Below, piece by piece: positions 48,280-57,102 of a DNA stretch of 64,000 bases. Each line of letters begins with the position of its first letter. Positions within the stretch are counted from its first letter, which is position 1. The notes beneath the pieces are model-generated. The model worked only from the letters and a program-made list of their open reading frames with translations, searched no databases and was not told where the DNA came from. The DNA is taken from contig NZ_JACCDE010000017.1 of assembly GCF_013415125.1 (NCBI RefSeq), positions 1 to 64,000 on the forward strand, read 5' to 3'. Origin of the DNA: Vreelandella glaciei (lineage in GTDB: Bacteria; Pseudomonadota; Gammaproteobacteria; Pseudomonadales; Halomonadaceae). The translations under genes were made by a program, and so were the position numbers.

Positions 48280-49989
48280 ATGGACGTAAAACGACTTTTA
48301 TTACTGATTCCACTAGCCGTACTGGCGTACTTGCTAGTCGTCCAGTGGAATCAGGATTACGGGCAGCCGAATTACGATTCAGTGCCTGAAACGACTCAAC
48401 GCAGTAATTCAGTACCATCTAGCAATTCAGTACCATCCCGCAATGTTGACGATGGCGAGGGCGGCTTAGCCGTTCCGAGTACCACATCGCAGCCAAATGC
48501 GGTTGGTGAAGGTATTCCTGGCGATACTGAAAGCGAAACGTCTAGCCGTGATTTCATTGCCGTAACGACCGATGTTCTTGATGTACGCATTGATCCACAC
48601 GGTGGCGATATTGTTTACGCCGCGTTACCTCAGCACAAACTTTCCCTCGAGTCAGAGCGGAACTACGTGCTGTTGTCGGATAACAGCAGCCGCAGCTACG
48701 TGGCTCGCTCAGGCCTTCAGCTTGATGGTCAAGCAAGCCGCATCGCGTTCACGCCTGAAAATACCGACTATCGTTTAGGCGATAACGATGAAGAGCTGAG
48801 CATCGACCTAACCGCCGACGTTAACGGCGTCGAGGTTATTAAGCGCCTCACATTTGAGCGCGGCAGTTATGCGGTTAACGTCAATTACTACCTAGCCAAT
48901 AACACCGATGCACCGGTTAGTGCGCGCTTTATTGGTCAGTTGGCACGCGATAATAGCCCCGATCCTTCAAGCGGCGTTTCAATGGGTATGAACTCCTATC
49001 TGGGGGCTGCCTACTCAACGCCGGATGCACGATACGAAAAGATCGACTTTGAAGATATTCAAGCCAGTAACTTTGAAAACCGCGAAGCACAGGGCGGCTG
49101 GATTGCAATTATTCAGCACTACTTTGTCTCGGCATGGGCACCTCAGCAGGATCAGCAAAACCTCTACTACGTTACCACCGACTCAAGTAATCGTAACGTC
49201 GTAGCCTTTGCTGGCCCCACTAGCAGCATTGCCGCAGAAGGCGAAGCCACGTTAGGTGCTACCCTTTATATGGGTCCGAAGATTCAGGACTACCTAGAGC
49301 AGGTGGCACCAAACCTTCGCTTAACCGTGGATTACGGTTGGCTATGGTTTATCGCTAACCCCCTCTTCTGGTTGCTGGATAAGATCCACGACATCGTCGG
49401 TAACTGGGGCTGGTCGATTGTATTGCTAACGGTACTGGTTAAGACCGTGCTGTTCCCGCTTTCCGCCAAAGCGTACAAATCCATGGGCCGCATGCGTAAG
49501 CTCGGTCCTGAAATGCAGCGCCTGAAAGAGATGTATGGCGACGATCGTCAGAAGATGTCGCAAGAAATGATGAAGTTCTACCAGAAGGAGAAGATCAATC
49601 CGCTGGGGGGCTGTCTACCTATTGTGATTCAGATGCCGGTCTTCATCGCGCTTTACTGGATGTTGCTGGAATCGGTCGAACTGCGACACGCACCGTTTAT
49701 CTTCTGGATTCAGGATCTATCGGTGAAGGATCCGTACTTCATTCTGCCGATCCTGATGGGTATTTCAATGTTCGTTCAGCAAATGTTGAACCCGACGCCC
49801 CCGGATCCGATGCAGGCGAAGATCATGAAGATGCTACCCATCATCTTTACCTTCTTCTTCCTGTGGTTCCCAGCGGGTCTGGTCATCTACTGGGTGGTCA
49901 ACAACATCATTTCGGTGGCGCAACAGTACTACATTACGCGCAAAATCGAGAATGACCCGACCATCGGCAAAGGCATGAAGACCAAATAG
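48280..49989 (+). CDS. yidC: Membrane protein insertase YidC
   Basis: Inner-membrane insertase of 569 residues, acting alone or with SecYEG. An N-terminal helix (LLLLIPLAVLAYLLVV) anchors a large periplasmic beta domain (to about residue 340). The conserved core follows: WGWSIVLLTVLVKTVLFPLSAKAYKSM, the cytoplasmic coiled coil MGRMRKLGPEMQRLKE, GGCLPIVIQMPVFIALYWML, and two late helices. A Ser/Asn/Pro-rich linker near residues 35-60 contains a duplicated NSVPS. The start at 48280 has no strong RBS other than GGGCAG. It follows rnpA directly without yidD. Confidence 0.97.
   Translation: MDVKRLLLLIPLAVLAYLLVVQWNQDYGQPNYDSVPETTQRSNSVPSSNSVPSRNVDDGEGGLAVPSTTSQPNAVGEGIPGDTESETSSRDFIAVTTDVLDVRIDPHGGDIVYAALPQHKLSLESERNYVLLSDNSSRSYVARSGLQLDGQASRIAFTPENTDYRLGDNDEELSIDLTADVNGVEVIKRLTFERGSYAVNVNYYLANNTDAPVSARFIGQLARDNSPDPSSGVSMGMNSYLGAAYSTPDARYEKIDFEDIQASNFENREAQGGWIAIIQHYFVSAWAPQQDQQNLYYVTTDSSNRNVVAFAGPTSSIAAEGEATLGATLYMGPKIQDYLEQVAPNLRLTVDYGWLWFIANPLFWLLDKIHDIVGNWGWSIVLLTVLVKTVLFPLSAKAYKSMGRMRKLGPEMQRLKEMYGDDRQKMSQEMMKFYQKEKINPLGGCLPIVIQMPVFIALYWMLLESVELRHAPFIFWIQDLSVKDPYFILPILMGISMFVQQMLNPTPPDPMQAKIMKMLPIIFTFFFLWFPAGLVIYWVVNNIISVAQQYYITRKIENDPTIGKGMKTK
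48403..48438 (+). repeat. 18-base tandem duplication in yidC
   Basis: Two adjacent near-identical 18-base units (48403-48420 and 48421-48438; AGYAATTCAGTACCATCY) encode SNSVPS twice in the periplasmic linker of YidC. They are in frame, so the copy number may vary between strains. Confidence 0.8.
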
Positions 49990-50012
49990 CCTGCCGTGGT
50001 AGTTGAAGCCTT

Positions 50013-50046
50013 CAGACCCCCGCCCAGTGCGGGGGTCTGGCGTTTT
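50013..50046 (+). terminator. Intrinsic terminator after yidC
   Basis: CAGACCCCCGC (50013-50023) pairs perfectly with GCGGGGGTCTG (50029-50039) around a 5-base loop, followed by GCGTTTT. It separates yidC from mnmE, so mnmE needs its own promoter or read-through. Confidence 0.85.
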
Positions 50047-50092
50047 AAAGATGACAAACTCACACTGTACGCATCCATTAAAGAGGCTCGCC

Positions 50093-51463
50093 ATGGTTGA
50101 ACGACTTTATACTCAAGATACGATTACCGCATTGGCTACCCCTCCTGGACGCGGTGGTGTTGGTATCATTCGCGTCTCAGGGCCTGCCTGCCGCGCTATC
50201 GCCGAGGCCATACTAGGTCACTGCCCCTCTCCTCGTTACGCCCATTACGGCCCCTTCCAGGGCGCTGAAAGCATTATTGATGAAGGCATCGCCCTGCTCT
50301 TCAACGGTCCCCACTCGTTTACCGGTGAGGACGTCCTTGAATTACAGGGCCACGGCGGCCCCATTATTATGGATATGCTGTTGGAGCGCTGTGTGGCTCT
50401 CGGCGCACGTCTAGCGCGCCCTGGCGAGTTTTCTGAACGGGCTTTTCTCAACGACAAACTCGATCTGGCCCAGGCAGAAGCTATCGCCGATCTGATTGAT
50501 GCCACTTCCCGCTCAGCGGCCGAAAATGCCGTGCGCTCGCTCCAGGGGGAATTCTCGAAGCGCGTGTCAGCGTTGGTGCAGCGGCTGATCGAGCTACGTG
50601 TTTACGTTGAGGCGGCGATTGATTTCCCAGAAGAGGAGATCGACTTTCTTGCCGACGGCCATGTGGCTGAGCACTTGAACAGCGTTCAGCAAACGTTAAT
50701 CGACGTGCGCCAAGCAGCAGGCCAAGGCGCTCTGATGCGTGAAGGTATGAGCGTGGTAATCGCAGGGCGGCCCAATGCAGGCAAATCGAGCCTGCTGAAT
50801 GCCCTCACGGAGCAAGACACCGCCATTGTAACGGATATTGCCGGTACGACCCGGGATGTGCTGCGCGAACATATTCATATCGACGGTATGCCGCTGCATA
50901 TTATCGACACCGCCGGACTGCGCGATACACCCGATGCCGTTGAGAAGATCGGTGTCGCTCGCGCCTGGGCCGAGATAGAGAAAGCCGATCGCGTACTGCT
51001 GTTAGTGGATGCCAGCACGACCGCCTCAACCGACCCCATGGCCATCTGGCCCGAGTTTGTCGCCCGCCTGCCCGATCAGCAGAGCTTGACGTTAGTGCGC
51101 AATAAGATTGATACCAGTGCGGAACCGCCTGGATTAGATTTATCCACAACGCCCCCCACCGTACGTTTATCCGCTAAAACGGGCGAGGGTGTGGATAACT
51201 TAAAAGCACATTTAAAAGATATCATGGGCTTTGCCGCCACCACCGAGGGTCGCTTCTCTGCCCGCCGACGGCATTTAGATGCCTTAGATCGTGCTATGGC
51301 AGCCCTTGATACAGGCCGCGCTCAGCTTGATGGCTACGGCGCAGGAGAGCTGCTAGCGGAAGATCTGCGCGATGCTCAGCAGGCATTGGGCGAAATCACC
51401 GGTGAATTCAGCGCCGATGATTTACTGGGCGAGATTTTCGGCAGCTTCTGCATCGGTAAGTAA
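50093..51463 (+). CDS. mnmE: tRNA uridine-5-carboxymethylaminomethyl GTPase MnmE
   Basis: 456-residue GTPase that with MnmG modifies wobble uridine 34. The N-terminal tetrahydrofolate-binding domain has [25 protein letters not shown] and [18 protein letters not shown]. The G domain has [15 protein letters not shown], the IAGTTRD switch, DTAGLRDT and NKID. The C-terminus ends FCIGK with the catalytic Cys. GAGG lies 7 bases before the ATG at 50093; the frame to 50003 runs through the terminator and is not coding. Two perfect DnaA-box matches lie in the coding sequence. Confidence 0.97.
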   Translation: MVERLYTQDTITALATPPGRGGVGIIRVSGPACRAIAEAILGHCPSPRYAHYGPFQGAESIIDEGIALLFNGPHSFTGEDVLELQGHGGPIIMDMLLERCVALGARLARPGEFSERAFLNDKLDLAQAEAIADLIDATSRSAAENAVRSLQGEFSKRVSALVQRLIELRVYVEAAIDFPEEEIDFLADGHVAEHLNSVQQTLIDVRQAAGQGALMREGMSVVIAGRPNAGKSSLLNALTEQDTAIVTDIAGTTRDVLREHIHIDGMPLHIIDTAGLRDTPDAVEKIGVARAWAEIEKADRVLLLVDASTTASTDPMAIWPEFVARLPDQQSLTLVRNKIDTSAEPPGLDLSTTPPTVRLSAKTGEGVDNLKAHLKDIMGFAATTEGRFSARRRHLDALDRAMAALDTGRAQLDGYGAGELLAEDLRDAQQALGEITGEFSADDLLGEIFGSFCIGK

Positions 51464-51493
51464 GAGAGCTACTCGTTACCCTCGTTACCAACA

Positions 51494-52339
51494 CTACTCT
51501 CCCACCCACCAATCCGCCTGATAGCGACTAGAAGAACCTAATAACGGCGTAATTTCTGCCATTGCAGCGGCTAGTCGCTCATCCAAGCCCCAGGGCGGAT
51601 TAATCACCACCATGCCGCTGCCAAACATGCCGTGAACCTGCTCACCGGGTTCACGCAGCAGCAGCTCGCTGCGCCATATTTTGCGCTGACCGCTCTCTTT
51701 CAATGCATCTAATAGCGTGTGATGGTGGCCAGCGGGTAGCAGCGGATACCAGATCAATACCACGGCATGGCGCGCTTTCTCCAGTGTATAAGCGACGGTA
51801 TCGGCCACTTCCTGATATTCCACTTTGCGCTCATAACTGGGGTCGATGAGTACACATAGCCGTGGCGTTATCGCGGGCAACATGGCCTCCAGCCCCGCCA
51901 GTCCATCGCCAAACACACGCTGGGCGTTAGCTGGCAACTCCTGAGTAGAAAGTTGCTCGTGCTCGCCGGGGTGCAGCTCAAACAGCCGCAGTTGATCCTG
52001 CTCACGCAACGAATGACTCAGCCACCAGGGAGAGCCTGGGTAGTGCGTCAGGGTTGCTGAGGAGGCTTGAGCAGTGGCTACCGCTGCTTGCCACGCGATC
52101 AGCAACGGATCGTTTAGCTCATTGCGAGCTTGCCACAGCGGCCCTATGCCTTCGCGATACTCTTGCAAGCGTTGCGTCTCTTGCGCATTAAGGGGATAGA
52201 GCCCTCGACCCGCATGAGTATCGACATATGTAATAGCCGTTTTTTTACGTAATAAATAATTAATCACCGTGTAAAGTGTCAGATGTTTATGCACATCCGC
52301 AAAATTACCGGCATGGTAGGCATGTTGGTAGGACAGCAT
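51494..52339 (-). CDS. rlmJ: 23S rRNA (adenine(2030)-N(6))-methyltransferase RlmJ
   Basis: 281-residue SAM-dependent methyltransferase acting on A2030 of 23S rRNA. It starts MLSYQHAYHAGNFADVHKH, the RlmJ hallmark, followed by TYVDTHAGRGLY (SAM site) and VLIDPSYERKVEY (catalytic DPxY-type motif with Ser). GSGMVVINPPWGLDE is near the C-terminus. It converges on mnmE and is separated from the lipoprotein gene by a terminator. Confidence 0.94.
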   Translation of the reverse strand: MLSYQHAYHAGNFADVHKHLTLYTVINYLLRKKTAITYVDTHAGRGLYPLNAQETQRLQEYREGIGPLWQARNELNDPLLIAWQAAVATAQASSATLTHYPGSPWWLSHSLREQDQLRLFELHPGEHEQLSTQELPANAQRVFGDGLAGLEAMLPAITPRLCVLIDPSYERKVEYQEVADTVAYTLEKARHAVVLIWYPLLPAGHHHTLLDALKESGQRKIWRSELLLREPGEQVHGMFGSGMVVINPPWGLDERLAAAMAEITPLLGSSSRYQADWWVGE

Positions 52340-52362
52340 GGAGACTCATCAGCAAGTGAATA

Positions 52363-52394
52363 AAAAAGCCCGCTATGGGAGCATAGCGGGCTTT
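52363..52394 (-). terminator. Intrinsic terminator after the OmpA-like lipoprotein gene
   Basis: AAAGCCCGCTAT (52365-52376) pairs perfectly with ATAGCGGGCTTT (52383-52394) around 6 bases. On the leftward strand the stem is followed by T residues, 34 bases after the lipoprotein stop, so it should end that transcript before rlmJ. Confidence 0.88.
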
Positions 52395-52427
52395 AGTCGG
52401 CAACAGCCAGGTTAATTCAAGAACGTA

Positions 52428-53102
52428 TCAACCTTGACCATTACCGGTAGGGGTTAGGGTAATTTCAACGCGACGGTTCTGGGCACGACCCTGCTCATTG
52501 TCATTACTGGCCACTGGCTGAGTAGCACCATAGCCCGAGGTATTAAGACGCGTGGACGAAACGCCATTCTGGGTGAGGTAGCTCGATACGGCTTGAGCGC
52601 GACGCTCGGAGAGACGCTGATTGTAGCTAGCATCGCCGGTGCTATCGGTGTGGCCGGCGATACTAACGCGGGTGTCTTGGTACTGAGTGAGAACATTAGC
52701 GACTTCATTAAGAGAGCCGCGCGCTTCGCTGGTCAGTTCAGCTGAGTCAAAACCAAAGGTGACACCGCTAGGCATATTGAGCACGATATCGTCGCCACGG
52801 CGATCAATCTCAATGCGCGATCCTTGCAAGTTTTCACGCAGTTGCTGCTCTTGGCGATCCATATAGACACCAATGCCAGCACCGGCTGCCGCACCTACGG
52901 CCGCACCAATCAGTGCACGATCACGGCGGCTAGTACTACCGTCGCCAGACAGCGCACCGGCAGCGGCACCCACAGCGGCACCAATACCAGAGCCCATCGC
53001 GGTGCTAGAGCGCTGCGTTTGGCCACCGTAAGGATCCGATGTGGCGCAACCTGCTAATAAAATAGCGGCTGCCAGCGGTGTCAGTAGTCGAGAAATACGC
53101 AT
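52428..53102 (-). CDS. OmpA-family lipoprotein (YiaD/Pal-like)
   Basis: 224-residue outer-membrane lipoprotein. The lipobox is LLAGCATS, with the Cys at about residue 18. Glycine-rich segments with the GAAVGAAAG pattern (about 38-80) form hydrophobic hairpin-like stretches. The C-terminal OmpA domain (about 110-220) has VTFGFDSAELTSEARGSLNE, the peptidoglycan-binding AGHTDSTGDASYNQRLSERRA and NRRVEITLTP. It should anchor the outer membrane to peptidoglycan. AAGGAG lies 6 bases before the ATG at 53102; a GTG one codon upstream is possible. Confidence 0.93.
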   Translation of the reverse strand: MRISRLLTPLAAAILLAGCATSDPYGGQTQRSSTAMGSGIGAAVGAAAGALSGDGSTSRRDRALIGAAVGAAAGAGIGVYMDRQEQQLRENLQGSRIEIDRRGDDIVLNMPSGVTFGFDSAELTSEARGSLNEVANVLTQYQDTRVSIAGHTDSTGDASYNQRLSERRAQAVSSYLTQNGVSSTRLNTSGYGATQPVASNDNEQGRAQNRRVEITLTPTGNGQG

Positions 53103-53145
53103 CACTCACTCCTTGTTTATGTTCAGGACATCTTTTATTCACTGG

Positions 53146-54330
53146 TCAATCTTCATTAATTAAAGCCAGCAACTCGTTCAAGAATAATAGACCTTGAGGC
53201 GATGCACGCAGTTTTTCAGGCATTTGCATCAAAAGTCCTTTTTTCTCGGCGGTTTGTAAACGCGTAAGTAACATATCAGAAGAGAGCCCAGTATTGGCCT
53301 TCCATGCCTCGAGCGACACCCCATCAGTGAGCCGTAGAGCATTCATGGCAAACTCCAAAGGTAGCTCGTCCGCTGATATAACCTGCTTACCCGCTATAAA
53401 GCCACGCAGGTCATCCATGCGCTTTAAATAAGCATCCGGCTGGCGGGTTTTCCAACGCCGCTCAATACGCCACTCACCGTCTGGATCAATATGGCTTAGC
53501 TTGCCATGGGCCCCGGCACCAATCCCAAGGTAGTCGCCAAACTGCCAGTAATTAAGGTTATGCAGACTCTGACGACCATCGGTTGCATAGGCCGAAATTT
53601 CGTAGCGCTTAAACCCGGCCTGCTCCAAAAGCTGATGACCGCTGTCCTGGATATCCCAGAGTGCTTCTTCCTCAGGCAACGTCGGTGGATGGGAGTGAAA
53701 GGCCGTATTCGGCTCAAGGGTAAGCTGGTACCAGGAGAGATGCTCCGGCGCTAACGACAGCGCTTGGGCAATATCATCCATCGCCAGTTGAGGCGTCTGA
53801 CCAGGCAAGCCATGCATAAGATCAATGTTAATATTTGTAAAACCCGCCTGGCGAGCCTGCGTAACCGCAGTGACCGCTTCGTCACCGCTATGAATTCGCC
53901 CCAGCGCATGCAGTTGATCGGGCTGAAAGCTTTGAATACCTAGCGATAAACGATTAATGCCTGCCTTTCGATAACCGATAAATCGCGCCTGTTCCGTGGT
54001 GCCGGGATTTGCCTCCAAGGTAATCTCGATGCCATCAGCAAACGGCAAACGGACTTCAATCTCGCTCAATAAACGGTCATAAAACCAAGGCGACAGCAGG
54101 CTGGGTGTCCCGCCACCGATAAAGATTGTCTGTATTTCTCGCCCAGCCGCTAAGGCGAGATCGCTATCCAGGTCTTGTAACAATGCGTCGAGATAAGCGG
54201 CTTCAGGCAAATCGCGAGGCGTAAAACCGTGTGTACCCGGCTCATGGGAGTTGAAATCACAATACGGGCATTTACGGACACACCAGGGGGTATGGATATA
54301 TAGAGATAGCGGCGGCAACGTATCAACCAT
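53146..54330 (-). CDS. hemW: Heme chaperone HemW (radical SAM)
   Basis: 394-residue radical SAM protein, a relative of HemN that carries heme rather than oxidising coproporphyrinogen. The cluster motif is HTPWCVRKCPYCDFNS (CxxxCxxC). FIGGGTPSLLS, EANPGT and RLSLGIQSFQ follow, with a HemN C-terminal domain (LPLEFAMNALRLTDG). The ATG at 54330 begins the conserved region and overlaps rdgB by 8 bases; the upstream frame to 54417 is rdgB antiframe. The rdgB-hemW pair is conserved in gammaproteobacteria. Confidence 0.95.
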   Translation of the reverse strand: MVDTLPPLSLYIHTPWCVRKCPYCDFNSHEPGTHGFTPRDLPEAAYLDALLQDLDSDLALAAGREIQTIFIGGGTPSLLSPWFYDRLLSEIEVRLPFADGIEITLEANPGTTEQARFIGYRKAGINRLSLGIQSFQPDQLHALGRIHSGDEAVTAVTQARQAGFTNINIDLMHGLPGQTPQLAMDDIAQALSLAPEHLSWYQLTLEPNTAFHSHPPTLPEEEALWDIQDSGHQLLEQAGFKRYEISAYATDGRQSLHNLNYWQFGDYLGIGAGAHGKLSHIDPDGEWRIERRWKTRQPDAYLKRMDDLRGFIAGKQVISADELPLEFAMNALRLTDGVSLEAWKANTGLSSDMLLTRLQTAEKKGLLMQMPEKLRASPQGLLFLNELLALINED

Positions 54331-54931
54331 GCGCCACCTGCAGTAACTCCACCAAGCCTTGCAGCGCGCGCCCACGGTGACTAAGGCGATTTTTACTTTC
54401 ACTCGGCAACTCGGCAACGCTCATACCCTGGTCGGGTAGCCAGAAAAGCGGATCATAGCCGAACCCCTCTTTCCCCCGTGGATGGGCAAGAATCTCGCCT
54501 TCCCAACTGCGTTGCACAATCACCGGCACTGGGTCTTTCGGGTGACGTAAATAAACAAGTACACACCAGTAACGGCCACTACGCTGTCCTTCTGCACAAT
54601 CGCTGAGTGCGGCTAACAACGTTTCATTATTTTTCTCATCGCTCTTTGGTTCACCACCGTAACGGGCCGAGTAAATACCCGGTGCGCCTTGTAGGGCGTC
54701 TACCTCAAGCCCTGAATCGTCTGCTAATGCAGGTAATCCACTAATAAGACTCGCTTCTCGAGCCTTTAATAACGCATTTTCAACGAATGTTAACCCTGTT
54801 TCTTCAACCTCAGTAACACCAAAGTCTGCCTGAGGACGCACATCGAAGCCTAGCGGAGATAGTAATTGATTGAATTCTCGTAACTTTCCAGCATTACCGC
54901 TGGCTAGGACAAGTGTATTAACTGATGCCAT
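54323..54931 (-). CDS. rdgB: dITP/XTP pyrophosphatase
   Basis: 202-residue house-cleaning enzyme hydrolysing ITP, dITP and XTP. LVLASGNAGKLREFNQLLSPLG, the catalytic ALADDSGLEVDALQGAPGIYSARYGG, EGEILAHPRGKEGFGYDPLF and LSHRGRAL are HAM1-family signatures. The ATG at 54931 gives the normal length; a GTG at 54940 is in frame. Overlaps hemW. Confidence 0.96.
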   Translation of the reverse strand: MASVNTLVLASGNAGKLREFNQLLSPLGFDVRPQADFGVTEVEETGLTFVENALLKAREASLISGLPALADDSGLEVDALQGAPGIYSARYGGEPKSDEKNNETLLAALSDCAEGQRSGRYWCVLVYLRHPKDPVPVIVQRSWEGEILAHPRGKEGFGYDPLFWLPDQGMSVAELPSESKNRLSHRGRALQGLVELLQVAHG

Positions 54932-55212
54932 GACACGCACTCCAAACAGTAGAGCACCAGTTTACGCGCTCATTGAACGTATCAAAAGCCAGCAAAATAT
55001 TGCTCAACGTATCTGAAATGAAGCCACGTTGAAAATTATATGTCTGTAATTAAGATCCTGATAAATATATATTTCACCAAAATTCTAAAAACATAGGTGG
55101 TTATTCAATTTATTTTTACCTCTTATCTAATAACAAAACTTTACGAAACTTATCTTATAAGCAACACTTCAGGGGTTACCTGCTCACTCTTTCTTTCCAT
55201 GAGGGCGACCCA
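54932..55212. other. AT-rich intergenic stretch
   Basis: No credible gene is seen in these 280 bases. The region is distinctly AT-rich (55020-55150) compared with both sides. A 65-codon rightward frame over part of it lacks a convincing RBS and protein pattern. It may be the decayed upstream region of the regulator remnant that follows. Confidence 0.4.
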
Positions 55213-55353
55213 ATGTCGCAGGAAAAGTCTACTGGCTAGGTCTATATCGTTACCGATAAAAGTCCCCAAGCTCAGCTGTTCGCTGAATACTTGAATAAAC
55301 ATACCGGGTGCCCAATTAAGCTAGCACAGCCCCTGTGTCGATTATTAACTAAT
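55213..55353 (+). pseudogene. Remnant of a LuxR/CsgD-type regulator (receiver-like N-terminus)
   Basis: Reading from ATG at 55213 gives MSQEKSTG, an in-frame TAG at 55237-55239, and then VYIVTDKSPQAQLFAEYLNK and HTGCPIKLAQP continuing in the same frame to about 55353. The second part looks like the start of an atypical receiver domain of CsgD/VpsT-like LuxR regulators: beta strand, then helix with QAQLFAEYL. No HTH domain follows; the frame runs into the antisense of the next gene. It is best read as a nonsense-broken and 3'-truncated gene. The family call is by eye only. Confidence 0.4.
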
Positions 55354-55707
55354 CATGAGCGTCAAGGTACCTCCCGCCCCATGAGTAGACGAACGCGACC
55401 GATTGCTGCCTTTTTGAATATCTACCTCTAGCCGTTCATCATCACTTAACAGCTTTACTGTGCCTTCCAATTCTGTACCCGTAAAGGTGTACTCAGCAGG
55501 TACTGTCCCGCTCTCTTCAACGTGCTCGGTGGTTTCGCCTTCGTGGGTAATCCGCCAATGGGCGGAAAACTCTGCGCCCGGCGAACCGCTCATGGTGATA
55601 TGGATCTGGGTCATGTTTTGCTCCTGAGGCGTCTGTGCAGCGAGCGGGAAGCAGGCTAGCAGCCCCGCCGCGCAGGTCACGTATCGCCAAGCCGCTGGTC
55701 GTATCAT
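55345..55707 (-). CDS. Exported protein of unknown function
   Basis: Not recognised. A 120-residue protein with a signal peptide (YVTCAAGLLACFPLAAQ, cleavage probably after AAQ). The mature part is of about 95 residues, beta-rich and acidic (THEGETTEHVEESGTVP, LLSDDERLEVDIQKG), and has a basic GSNRSRSS patch. No Cys remains in the mature part, so it is probably periplasmic. The ATG at 55707 is preferred over 55722, because the latter lies only a few bases from a hairpin ending at 55727. It is 78 bases downstream of hemL on the same strand. Confidence 0.6.
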   Translation of the reverse strand: MIRPAAWRYVTCAAGLLACFPLAAQTPQEQNMTQIHITMSGSPGAEFSAHWRITHEGETTEHVEESGTVPAEYTFTGTELEGTVKLLSDDERLEVDIQKGSNRSRSSTHGAGGTLTLMIS

Positions 55708-55726
55708 GAGTGTAACTCTCATCTAA

Positions 55727-55757
55727 GCAATAGCCGCTCACCTTGAGCGGCTATTGC
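55727..55757 (-). terminator. Perfect hairpin downstream of hemL
   Basis: GCAATAGCCGCTCA (55727-55740) and TGAGCGGCTATTGC (55744-55757) form a 14-bp stem with a 3-base loop, about 29 bases after the hemL stop. The leftward tail is TTAGATG, so the U-tract is poor. It probably ends or stabilises the hemL transcript. Confidence 0.6.
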
Positions 55758-55785
55758 AGTATAGCGGGCTTTTAGTTACTTGCCG

Positions 55786-57066
55786 TTACATAACGGCAAA
55801 GGCTTTCTCTGCTGCATCCAGGGTGAACTGGATGTCTTCCGGTGTGTGTGCGCTGGACATAAAGCCTGCTTCGTAAGCAGAAGGCGCCAAATAAACACCG
55901 TGATCAAGCATCGCGCCAAAGAAACGGCGGAAGGCATCCGGGTTACAGGCGGTGGCTTGGGCAAAGTTATCGACACGACTTTGAGAGGTAAAGAAGAGCC
56001 CAAACATACCGCCCGCCGACTGCGTCATCATCGGCACCCGTGCGGCATTGGCACGCTCCTGAAGGCCAGTGCAAAGCGTGTTAACCCGCTGGGTAAGCGC
56101 ATTGTGAAAGCCTGGTACCTGTAGCTTGGTAAGTAGTGCAACGCCTGCGGCCATGGCCAGCGGGTTACCCGACAACGTGCCCGCTTGGTAAATCGGCCCC
56201 AGAGGGGAAATGTTTTGCATTATCTCGCGCTTGCCACCAAAGGCGCCCACCGGCATGCCACCACCGACAATTTTTCCCAAGCAGGTTAGATCGGGCACTA
56301 TACCGTAGTGGGCTTGGGCACCGCCCAATGCCACTCGAAAACCGGTCATCACTTCGTCAAAAATCAGCACGCTACCGTACTCGTTACATACCCGGCGCAG
56401 GGTTTCCAAAAAGCCCGGTTGCGGCGGAATGCAATTCATATTGCCAGCAACGGGTTCAACGATAATGCAGGCAATCTGATCACCGATTTCATTGAAACAC
56501 GCCTCAACCCCTTCAGGGTCGTTAAACGAGAGCGTAATGGTGTGTTCAGCCAGCGACGCAGGCACGCCCGGCGAGCTGGGTTCGCCGTGGGTAAGCGCAC
56601 CTGAGCCCGCTTTAACCAGCAACGAATCAGAATGGCCGTGGTAATTACCTTCAAACTTAACGATCTTATCGCGGCCGGTGGTACCTCGCGCCAGGCGTAT
56701 CGCCGACATAGTCGCTTCGGTGCCCGAGCTGGTCATGCGCACCATATCCATGGAGGGAATCATTTCGCAGATCAAATCCGCCATGGTGGTTTCGACGGCG
56801 GTCGGGGTACCAAAGGACAGACCGTTGTCTAATCGCGCTCGCACGGCAGCCAATACGTCTTGGTCGGCATGCCCAGTGATCATGGGTCCCCAGGAGCCGA
56901 CATAGTCCACGTAGCGATTGCCTTCAACGTCAAACAGAAAGGCACCTTGAGCACGCTCCATGAAGACTGGCGGGCGGTGTAACCCTTTAAACGCCCGAAC
57001 GGGTGAGTTTACGCCGCCCGGTATATGACGACTGGCAAGTTCAAACAGTTCAGCTGATGTAGTCAT
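55786..57066 (-). CDS. hemL: Glutamate-1-semialdehyde 2,1-aminomutase
   Basis: PLP enzyme of 426 residues making 5-aminolevulinate in the C5 heme pathway. It opens [37 protein letters not shown] binds PLP phosphate; [13 protein letters not shown] carries the ring-stacking Asp; [18 protein letters not shown] carries the Schiff-base Lys (about residue 265). thiD lies just upstream; in Pseudomonas thiE lies between them, but here the gap is only 36 bases. Confidence 0.97.
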   Translation of the reverse strand: MTTSAELFELASRHIPGGVNSPVRAFKGLHRPPVFMERAQGAFLFDVEGNRYVDYVGSWGPMITGHADQDVLAAVRARLDNGLSFGTPTAVETTMADLICEMIPSMDMVRMTSSGTEATMSAIRLARGTTGRDKIVKFEGNYHGHSDSLLVKAGSGALTHGEPSSPGVPASLAEHTITLSFNDPEGVEACFNEIGDQIACIIVEPVAGNMNCIPPQPGFLETLRRVCNEYGSVLIFDEVMTGFRVALGGAQAHYGIVPDLTCLGKIVGGGMPVGAFGGKREIMQNISPLGPIYQAGTLSGNPLAMAAGVALLTKLQVPGFHNALTQRVNTLCTGLQERANAARVPMMTQSAGGMFGLFFTSQSRVDNFAQATACNPDAFRRFFGAMLDHGVYLAPSAYEAGFMSSAHTPEDIQFTLDAAEKAFAVM

Positions 57067-57102
57067 GGCATCCTCTCGGTCAATGGCGTACAGAAGATAG
57101 GA

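Noticed and set aside
48162..48389. 75-codon frame spanning the rnpA-yidC gap, possible yidD
   Set aside because: It lacks YidD motifs and mostly overlaps the start of yidC in another frame.
55097..55294. 65-codon frame in the AT-rich gap
   Set aside because: AT-driven open frame without RBS; the adjacent frame with receiver-like residues is a better explanation of part of this region.
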